Shown: piece after piece, positions 16,022-21,145 of the stretch
Position numbering within the stretch: position 1 is the first letter of the stretch
Layout of the letters: each line of letters opens with the position of its first letter
DNA from: Dehalococcoidia bacterium
Lineage (GTDB): Bacteria > Chloroflexota > Dehalococcoidia > Dehalococcoidales > JAUWYK01
NCBI GenBank assembly: GCA_030615865.1
Contig: JAUWYK010000029.1
Span: forward strand, 1-21,145
Reading direction: 5' to 3'
Length of the DNA stretch: 21,145 bases
Notes under the pieces: model-generated
What the model was told of the DNA's origin: nothing
Databases searched by the model: none
Seen by the model: only the letters and a program-made list of their open reading frames with translations
Program-made: the position numbers and the translations under genes

Positions 16022-17461
16022 ATGGCACTGAAAACAGCTGAACAATACTATGCATCGCTAAAAGACCTGCGCCCCACTGCATATATTCTGGGAGAAAAGG
16101 TAGAAAACGTTCACCAGCACCCGTTAATCAAACACATGACGGCAGCGGTGGCCAAAACCTATGAATTAGAAAATGACCCGGAGAGTAAAAAGCACTTGGT
16201 AACCGAGTCTGACCTGAGCGGCGATGAGGTCAGCCGCTTCGTCAAATTCTACAAAAGCCCAGACGACCTTCTGGCTAAGGTCAGAATGCTGAAGTTCCTG
16301 GCGCAGAGGATTGGTGGCTGCTTTATGCGGTGCACAGGCATGGATGCCATAAATTCCATCGGCATAGAAGCCTACAACTGCGACCAGAAATACGGCACCA
16401 ATTATTGGGAGAGACTGCTGAACTTCACTAAGCAGGTGCAAAAGAACGACCTGGTTGTTTTTAGTGGTGTGACCGATGTCAAGGGGGATAGGTCGCTGCG
16501 GCCATCAGAGCAGAAGGACCCTGATATGTACCTGCACGTGGTGGACAGGAACAACGACGGCATTGTGGTCAGAGGGGCGAAAATACACCAGACAGGCTCT
16601 CTCTGCGCTCACTGGGGGCTGATTGTACCCACCAGAGAAATGCGTGAGCCCGACAAAGACTACGCTGTCTGCTTTGCTCTCCCCACCGATGCCGAGGGTC
16701 TCATCCACGTTTACGGTAGGGGGACGCTGGAGGCCAGAGCACTTCAGGATTGTGACTTGGGTAACATCGAATTCAGCAAGTTCTGTCCTATGATAATCTT
16801 TGATGATGTCTTTGTGCCCTGGGAACGGGTGTTCCTATGCGGCGAATATGAGTTTGCCGGTACGATGGTGAGGCACTTTGGTAATTACCACCGCCACTCA
16901 CACGGTGGCTGCAAGTGCGGTGTTGGTGACGTGCTGATTGGCGCTGCTGCCGCTGCTGCCGATTACAACGGTCTGCCCAAAGTATCGCATATCAATAACA
17001 AACTAGCCGAGATGCTCAAGGTCACCGAGGCAATCTATGGCTGTTCTATAGCCGCCTCGGTCGAGTCTGTACCAACACCGTCGGGCATCTACACTGTTGA
17101 CCCCGTACTATCTAATATCTCCAAGCTCTATGAAGGTAAGGAGCTACACGAAGTAGTTCGGATGATGATTGAGATTGCTGGCGGCATGGTGGCTGACATA
17201 CCATCAGATAAAGATTTCCAGAACCCGCACATTGGCCCCTTGCTTCATAAATACCTCAAGGGTGCGGAGAACGTGTCCACTGAAGACAGGGTACGTCTCT
17301 TCAGGTTAATTGAGAAACTTGCCTTTGAAAGTAGAGACATTGTCTCCAACATCCATGGTGCGGGCTCACCGGAGACCCATCGGATGGCCATTCTGCGGAG
17401 TGCAGACATTGAGTCAAAGAAGAAGCTGGCCAAGAATCTGGCGGGTATCAAAGAAGAATAA
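16022..17461 (+). CDS. 4-hydroxybutyryl-CoA dehydratase / vinylacetyl-CoA isomerase family flavoprotein
   Basis: The 479-residue protein matches AbfD-type 4-hydroxybutyryl-CoA dehydratase (about 490 residues), an FAD and [4Fe-4S] enzyme related in fold to acyl-CoA dehydrogenases and to 4-hydroxyphenylacetate 3-hydroxylases. The cluster ligands known in the Clostridium enzyme (Cys99, Cys103, His292, Cys299) have clear counterparts: Cys100 and Cys104 (GGCFMRC), His290 and Cys297 (H-x6-C in YHRHSHGGCK). Lys298 follows the last cysteine as in AbfD. The HQTGS motif at 189-193 fits the FAD/substrate region. The residue equivalent to AbfD Tyr296 is His294. The start is supported by GGAG 7 nt upstream. 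Close relatives with unproven substrates are widespread in anaerobes, so the exact acyl-CoA is open. The neighbours are CoA enzymes, supporting a CoA-ester substrate. Confidence 0.85.
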   Translation: MALKTAEQYYASLKDLRPTAYILGEKVENVHQHPLIKHMTAAVAKTYELENDPESKKHLVTESDLSGDEVSRFVKFYKSPDDLLAKVRMLKFLAQRIGGCFMRCTGMDAINSIGIEAYNCDQKYGTNYWERLLNFTKQVQKNDLVVFSGVTDVKGDRSLRPSEQKDPDMYLHVVDRNNDGIVVRGAKIHQTGSLCAHWGLIVPTREMREPDKDYAVCFALPTDAEGLIHVYGRGTLEARALQDCDLGNIEFSKFCPMIIFDDVFVPWERVFLCGEYEFAGTMVRHFGNYHRHSHGGCKCGVGDVLIGAAAAAADYNGLPKVSHINNKLAEMLKVTEAIYGCSIAASVESVPTPSGIYTVDPVLSNISKLYEGKELHEVVRMMIEIAGGMVADIPSDKDFQNPHIGPLLHKYLKGAENVSTEDRVRLFRLIEKLAFESRDIVSNIHGAGSPETHRMAILRSADIESKKKLAKNLAGIKEE

Positions 17462-17490
17462 AAGTGGTTCTGAACCATGCCGTTACCTGT

Positions 17491-18672
17491 TTATTCTCTA
17501 GGTAATTTCAGCCCACTGATAGCAATTATATTTTTTAGGATCTCCGAAGTCCCAGCAGCAATAGTCACTCCTATGGACGACAGATATAAATGCTCGAACC
17601 ACCCATGTAAAGGTGCTTTGCTATCCCTTTTGTCAAGCTGACCATATAATCCTAATAATTCTATAGCTACACTAGCTGCATGCTTAAACAACTCGGTGCT
17701 ATATAATCGCGACATAGCTGCGTCGTGGACTGTAGCCATCCCATTATCGTGTAGCCAGGCTAATCGATAACAAATCAAGCGCCCAATCTCTGCCTCTATC
17801 TTTAATTGAGCTAATGTCTGTCTGCTGTTTTCCCACTGCCTCTTGGGGTTAGCTTTTATATGCTTTACAATTCGTTCGATTAAGCTTTGTACCACGGCAA
17901 CCGGAGCAATCGCTATGCGCTCGTAACTCAGCATCGTTTGTACCACTTTCCACCCTTCATTTTCTCCACCTACAAGGTTCTCTCTCGGCACCCTGACATC
18001 CTCAAAGAATATCTCACTGAAGTCTAGCTCACCTTGTATGTTATTTATGGGCCTGACGGTAACACCAGGCGTAGACAAATCAACCAGGAAAAAACTAATC
18101 CCTTGGTGTCTTTTTAAGTATGGATCTGTTCGAGCCAGTAAACAACACCAGTCCGAATAATTGGCAAAGGTACTCCAGGTCTTCTGCCCATTTATTATGT
18201 AGTCATTGTTGTCCTTGACGGCTTTTGTCTGGAGAGAGGCGAGGTCAGAACCTGCATTGGGTTCAGTGAATCCTTCACACCAAAACTCTTCTCCCTCAGC
18301 AATTAGCTTAAGATGTCTCTCTTTTTGTTCCTCAGTACCATATTTGAATAGAGTGGGAGCCAGCATTTTTACTCCAACAGCGTTGTAGCCTGGTGACCCA
18401 CGACGTGCTATTTCCTCTAAAAAGATGAGGTAATCTACATAAGAACAAGATTGTCCACCGTATTCCTTAGGCCAGAAGAGAGATAGCCACCCCTTCTTGC
18501 CAAGTTTATGCGCCATATCTTTAAATACCTGCCGACCATCTTCCCTGTGGACAACTGTGTCATCTATCGGTGTCCCGATGTAATCCACCCAGTCCGCCGG
18601 TAGCTCTGTAGCCAGAAAAGCACGGACCTCCTGCCGAAATTTCTCCTGCTCCGCAGTGAATAGAAAGTCTAT
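17491..18672 (-). CDS. Acyl-CoA dehydrogenase with apparent AUA start codon
   Basis: The protein is a full-length FAD acyl-CoA dehydrogenase (about 393 residues): helical N-domain, FAD-binding middle strand region with TEPNAGSDLA and GQKTWST, and C-terminal helical domain ending AAGTSEILKNIIA. Canonical starts allow only a GTG at 18588, which would drop 28 residues of a clearly conserved N-terminus (DFLFTAEQEKFRQEVRAFL). Upstream of that part, AAGGAG lies 6 nt before an ATA at 18670-18672, where the family has its initiator Met, and a stop lies 11 codons further up. The usual catalytic Glu of the xEGTS motif is Ala; Glu251 in LSYERIAIA sits where isovaleryl- and long-chain enzymes keep their base. 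The gene converges with the dehydratase gene, 29 nt away. Confidence 0.87.
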   Translation of the reverse strand: MDFLFTAEQEKFRQEVRAFLATELPADWVDYIGTPIDDTVVHREDGRQVFKDMAHKLGKKGWLSLFWPKEYGGQSCSYVDYLIFLEEIARRGSPGYNAVGVKMLAPTLFKYGTEEQKERHLKLIAEGEEFWCEGFTEPNAGSDLASLQTKAVKDNNDYIINGQKTWSTFANYSDWCCLLARTDPYLKRHQGISFFLVDLSTPGVTVRPINNIQGELDFSEIFFEDVRVPRENLVGGENEGWKVVQTMLSYERIAIAPVAVVQSLIERIVKHIKANPKRQWENSRQTLAQLKIEAEIGRLICYRLAWLHDNGMATVHDAAMSRLYSTELFKHAASVAIELLGLYGQLDKRDSKAPLHGWFEHLYLSSIGVTIAAGTSEILKNIIAISGLKLPRE

Positions 18673-18750
18673 TGGATTCTCCTTTTGCTGCTTATCAATA
18701 GGTTATAGTGAGAATAACAAGTCTGCCCAACTAAAATTAGGCTAACATAT

Positions 18751-19383
18751 CTAAGGACTAGTGAGTGACCAACTAAGAATAAAGCTGAGAAGTAACAAGC
18801 TCAGTGATGGAGAAACGTTAATAAAGGCAAGCCTTTTCTCATCCTCAAGCTTGCCCAGATCCCATTCGAATTTGGACATGTTCTTCTTAACATCCTCGGG
18901 GTCTTCATCAAGTGAGATATAGATACCAGGCTCGTTGTGCTCCGTAGCCCCCTTATACAAGAATTGGATGGCGAAGGTGGTTTTCCCACTACCTGGTCCC
19001 CCAGCAACTAAGACACTGTGGCCCCGTGGTATGCCTTTCTCAAACTCGTTCTTGAACTCTTGGAGAAGTGAGAGGTTGACTAATCCCTGCATTTCTGGGG
19101 CGAGCGTCTTTTTCCTTTCCCTTAAGAACCTGCGACGACTTTTGTGAGGGAGTAGCACCTGCAAAAGTCGAATTAAATCCTCTCCTGGCAGTACTTTCAA
19201 TTCAGACCAAACCTGCTTTCGGAAGTAAGAGGCACGGGGCAGGGCAAGCTGAGCAATGACTCTCGCTGTAGGCTCCCCCAAGGCCTTCTTCATAAGCCAA
19301 TGTATTAAGCTCCAACGCAGTGAGCATTCGGCAATTACAAATCTAACCAAACTATCGACAAGCATTTCATCGCTTTTGCTCAT
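18751..19383 (-). pseudogene. KaiC-like RecA-fold ATPase, truncated at the 3' end
   Basis: From the ATG at 19383 (GAGG spaced 6-8 nt upstream) 210 codons remain. An N-terminal helical part (about 1-105) is followed by the start of a KaiC/RadA-like P-loop domain. This has GIPRGHSVLVAGGPGSGKTT with the Walker A lysine at about 134, then FAIQFLYKGA and GIYISLDEDPEDVKKNM, as in KaiC-family ATPases. The sequence should continue through a Walker B strand and the rest of the domain. Instead, after FINVSPS it runs into a low-complexity Leu/Ser-rich tail and stops. With no Walker B the product cannot be a working ATPase. The break point is near 18830. Its own start lies inside the end of the helix-turn-helix frame upstream, so the locus has been rearranged. 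Confidence 0.75.
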
Positions 19384-19522
19384 GACCAACCTCAATTCCA
19401 ATTTTAGCACAATTCAGTGCTCTTCTCACAGCTTCACGAGACACCCCGTATTCCCTAGCCAGACTACGCACGCTTTTAGTGCTATGTTGTTCAGCAGGCT
19501 GTGACCAAACAGAAGGTTGCAA
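19367..19522 (-). pseudogene. Helix-turn-helix module, leftward copy (fragment)
   Basis: A minus-strand frame, too short to be taken as a full gene, encodes RPNRKLQPSVWSQPAEQH and then a helix-turn-helix: SVRSLAREYGVSREAVRRAL. It continues a few residues to a TGA at 19367-19369, overlapping the start of the truncated ATPase. No ATG is present; a TTG at 19520-19522 is the first possible start, and the frame stays open further upstream. The motif matches the resolvase/transposase-type HTH and is about 75 percent identical to the rightward copy at 19599-19817. It could be the C-terminal end of a larger recombinase-like protein or a stand-alone small regulator. Confidence 0.45.
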
Positions 19523-19598
19523 TTTACGGTTGGGTCTCGGGGGGACAGTGAGGGGTAGAGGGGCTAATATCGGGAAGATGTCAACAGAAAAGTAGCAG

Positions 19599-19817
19599 GT
19601 GCGACCCCGAGGGGGGTTGGGCTCTTATCTGCAATACATTGCATACTTGGTAGAAGTTCTCTGCCCCTCAAGCCCAAGCCCTATTATATCACGGCATAAA
19701 CTGCCCGTCACATTATGGCCAGAGCTTGCCGAGCGGCATAAGACTGAAAGCTTGCGTGAGCTAGCTAAAGAATATGGTGTCTCACACGAGGCAGTAAGGC
19801 GGGCTATTAAAGAATAG
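19599..19817 (+). pseudogene. Helix-turn-helix module, rightward copy (fragment or small gene)
   Basis: The 72-codon frame opens at a GTG without a clear ribosome site and ends with LPVTLWPELAERHKTE followed by the helix-turn-helix SLRELAKEYGVSHEAVRRAI and KE. The first 30 residues are not protein-like. As in the opposite copy, a Pro-rich stretch and a Trp precede the HTH. The family appears to be one that uses this segment as its C-terminal end. The two copies point away from each other across about 150 bp, which suggests an inverted duplication. It may be an intact mini-protein; the evidence favours a gene end left by rearrangement. Confidence 0.4.
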
Positions 19818-19935
19818 CCAGAGTCAAGGCGGGCATTGAATTACATATCCGATTAGAAGTGGTACACAAGAGTAAAGGTCGTTAGAACTGGGATAGCTGC
19901 CCCCGGTTCTACTATCTCACCAATGGGTTATCTTG

Positions 19936-20988
19936 CTAGGCTGGATAATCCGTCATCAGCCCTTGTTTAATCGCCTTCTCAATTCCATCGAGTCTCTTAA
20001 ACAAGTAAAGAAGCATGCCAATATCCTTGGATTGGCCCCATTCTACGATCATTCTTCTGTGCAGACCGATCCAAGTTTCGACGAGACCGGGGAGGGGATT
20101 ACCTAGGGGGATTCGCGTCTGCCCCAAAACAAGCTTGACCCAAGGAGGATCCCCTAGCATAGTGTCATAAGAACTTTCGTCGGGCAGACCTCTGGCACCT
20201 TCACTGCGGCAATACTCGATAGCGAGCTGATAAATTAAATTACCAAAGTTAGCAGTCAGAGGCTGAGGCGCAAAGGCTCGGGCTGGGCCTGCACGGAAAA
20301 TCTCACCTATCCATGCACGAGTCTCTTGTCTAGCAGCATCGCGTATCCTCATCTGTGTGCTGATGGCGTCTGTTAAATATGAACCGCCCAAACGCTTCCA
20401 CTCAGCGATGTCTTGTTTTAGCGTGCTGGGGGCTGAGGCAAGCCAATCCCGAAATAGTGGGTCGCGCTCTGCGGGACAGTAACGCTCTACTAAGAGACTT
20501 GGGAGAACCCTCCAAAAGACTTCCATCTCTCTGGGGCGGGGTGCTCCCCAAGTAGTTGTTGAGACCGTCGCTTTGACCCCTGCTGTGTAGCCCAAGCTTT
20601 GTAGAATTACATTTAGAGTGTCCTGCCTGAGCCGAGCACTGTGGTCTCCGAGACTGCCAAGGTCATCAATCGGGATATCCTCTGGGGCCAGCGTGAAAAG
20701 CTGGGCTTTAAATGTCTCCTTTGCAGCACTTAGTAAGTCTTCACCAGGAGCCTCCTGCCCTTTGCCAGGGCGAGCAGGTTGCAGTTCCCTCCACCGTGCT
20801 TGGAGCGCATCCGGTAATTGCTCCACCTGTGCCGGGGTTAAGAGTAGAAAATCACCGATCACTCTCTTGACTGTGTTCCAGCTGGGGGTTACTTCGCCTC
20901 GCTTGACTCCCCAGCGAATCCTATCTATGGGGGTTTTTTCTAAGTAATGTAATTCCCAAACCTTAATTTTGTCTGGCCAGTCCATCAT
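19936..20988 (-). CDS. Hypothetical protein (350 aa), likely accessory
   Basis: I do not recognise this protein. It is soluble with no signal or membrane segment. The N-terminal 60 residues (WPDKIKVWELHYLEKTPIDRIRW...SWNTVKRVI) have the look of a DNA-binding helix-turn-helix: a helix, a short turn and an amphipathic recognition-like helix. A linker rich in Pro, Gly and Gln follows (about 70-90), then a long helical region with many Trp and Arg residues. A GDPPWVKLVLGQTRIPLGNPLPGL segment lies at about 287-310. The start MMDW has GGGGA 7 nt upstream. Upstream are an 11-bp tandem repeat and a divergent gene start, a layout usual for element regulatory genes. The nearby fragments also suggest mobile DNA. 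Confidence 0.6.
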   Translation of the reverse strand: MMDWPDKIKVWELHYLEKTPIDRIRWGVKRGEVTPSWNTVKRVIGDFLLLTPAQVEQLPDALQARWRELQPARPGKGQEAPGEDLLSAAKETFKAQLFTLAPEDIPIDDLGSLGDHSARLRQDTLNVILQSLGYTAGVKATVSTTTWGAPRPREMEVFWRVLPSLLVERYCPAERDPLFRDWLASAPSTLKQDIAEWKRLGGSYLTDAISTQMRIRDAARQETRAWIGEIFRAGPARAFAPQPLTANFGNLIYQLAIEYCRSEGARGLPDESSYDTMLGDPPWVKLVLGQTRIPLGNPLPGLVETWIGLHRRMIVEWGQSKDIGMLLYLFKRLDGIEKAIKQGLMTDYPA

Positions 20989-21006
20989 TATACAATCCCC
21001 GACTCA

Positions 21007-21037
21007 AGAAAAAAGTGAGAAAAAAGTGAGAAAAAAA
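21007..21037. repeat. Tandem 11-bp A-tract repeat
   Basis: The unit AGAAAAAAGTG occurs at 21007-21017 and 21018-21028, with a partial third copy (AG and seven A) at 21029-21037. Six-base A-tracts recur every 11 bp, close to one helical turn, so the DNA should be curved. The repeat lies just upstream of the 350-aa gene and before the rightward gene at the edge. Confidence 0.75.
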
Positions 21038-21132
21038 TCAGACGAAAGTTGGAGACTATCATGGAAGAAGTTCATACAATAATTATAGTGGATGATACAA
21101 GCTGATGCAATGAAAAGGGAGAGGAGGCTAGC

Positions 21133-21145
21133 GTGCAAGTACCAC
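21133..21145 (+). CDS. First codons of a rightward gene, cut by the window edge
   Basis: A strong ribosome site GAGGAGG (21121-21127) lies 5 nt before a GTG at 21133-21135, which opens V/M-Q-V-P to the edge. Only four codons are visible, so nothing can be said about the product. An ATG frame at 21110 is also open to the edge but lacks a ribosome site. The gene would be divergent from the 350-aa gene. Confidence 0.35.

Noticed and set aside
17461..17490. TGGTTC/GAACCA inverted repeat between the dehydratase and dehydrogenase genes as a terminator
   Set aside because: The loop is a single base and no T tract follows, so it is not a credible hairpin terminator.
21061..21105. 14-residue ATG frame (MEEVHTIIIVDDTS) with GGAG upstream
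   Set aside because: It could be a leader peptide of the edge gene, but it is very short and nothing independent supports translation.
1..21145. CRISPR array or rRNA genes
   Set aside because: No regularly spaced direct repeats of CRISPR length and no rRNA-like sequence were seen on either strand.

Overview
The window looks like a piece of a bacterial chromosome from an anaerobe. The best guess is Chloroflexota (class Dehalococcoidia or a near relative). This is an inference from gene content: a membrane pyrophosphatase, a DUF5679 mini zinc-ribbon protein, a 4-hydroxybutyryl-CoA dehydratase homologue with acyl-CoA enzymes, and LUD/CCG iron-sulfur proteins. No rRNA or other marker fixes the taxonomy.

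Layout. 1-360 (minus) is the 5' part of a proton/sodium-pumping pyrophosphatase gene (hppA) that runs off the left edge, with a clear promoter and a G-rich upstream region. 675-1952 (plus) is an MFS transporter, converging with a minus-strand pair: a secreted, membrane-anchored trypsin-like protease and a VTT/DedA-type membrane protein. A tRNA-Glu(TTC) at 4337-4409 with its own promoter is followed directly by a complete tyrosine recombinase (4439-5452), which suggests an integration site. Behind it is about 0.6 kb of palindromes and decayed-looking sequence. 6088-10533 holds a B12-binding radical SAM protein, a monocistronic DUF5679 gene with its own promoter and terminator, and a translationally coupled pair of glycosyltransferases.

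11482-18672 is the metabolic core. On the minus strand, divergent succinyl-CoA-synthetase-like beta and alpha subunits are followed by a CCG-domain Fe-S protein and a LUD/ferredoxin protein. Three of these four genes are joined by 4-nt stop/start overlaps at two of the three junctions. A 4-hydroxybutyryl-CoA-dehydratase-family gene diverges from this operon, and an acyl-CoA dehydrogenase converges on the dehydratase. A reasonable reading is a CoA-dependent pathway for a hydroxy or short-chain acid: activation to the CoA ester, radical dehydration or isomerisation, flavin dehydrogenation, and electron transfer through the Fe-S pair. The CoA ligase has non-canonical residues in both subunits, so its substrate may not be succinate. 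The dehydrogenase reading frame appears to start at AUA.

18751-21145 is accessory DNA: a 3'-truncated KaiC-like ATPase, two outward-facing copies of a short helix-turn-helix module, an unrecognised 350-aa protein, an 11-bp A-tract tandem repeat, and the first codons of a rightward gene at the edge. It looks like the remains of, or border with, mobile elements.
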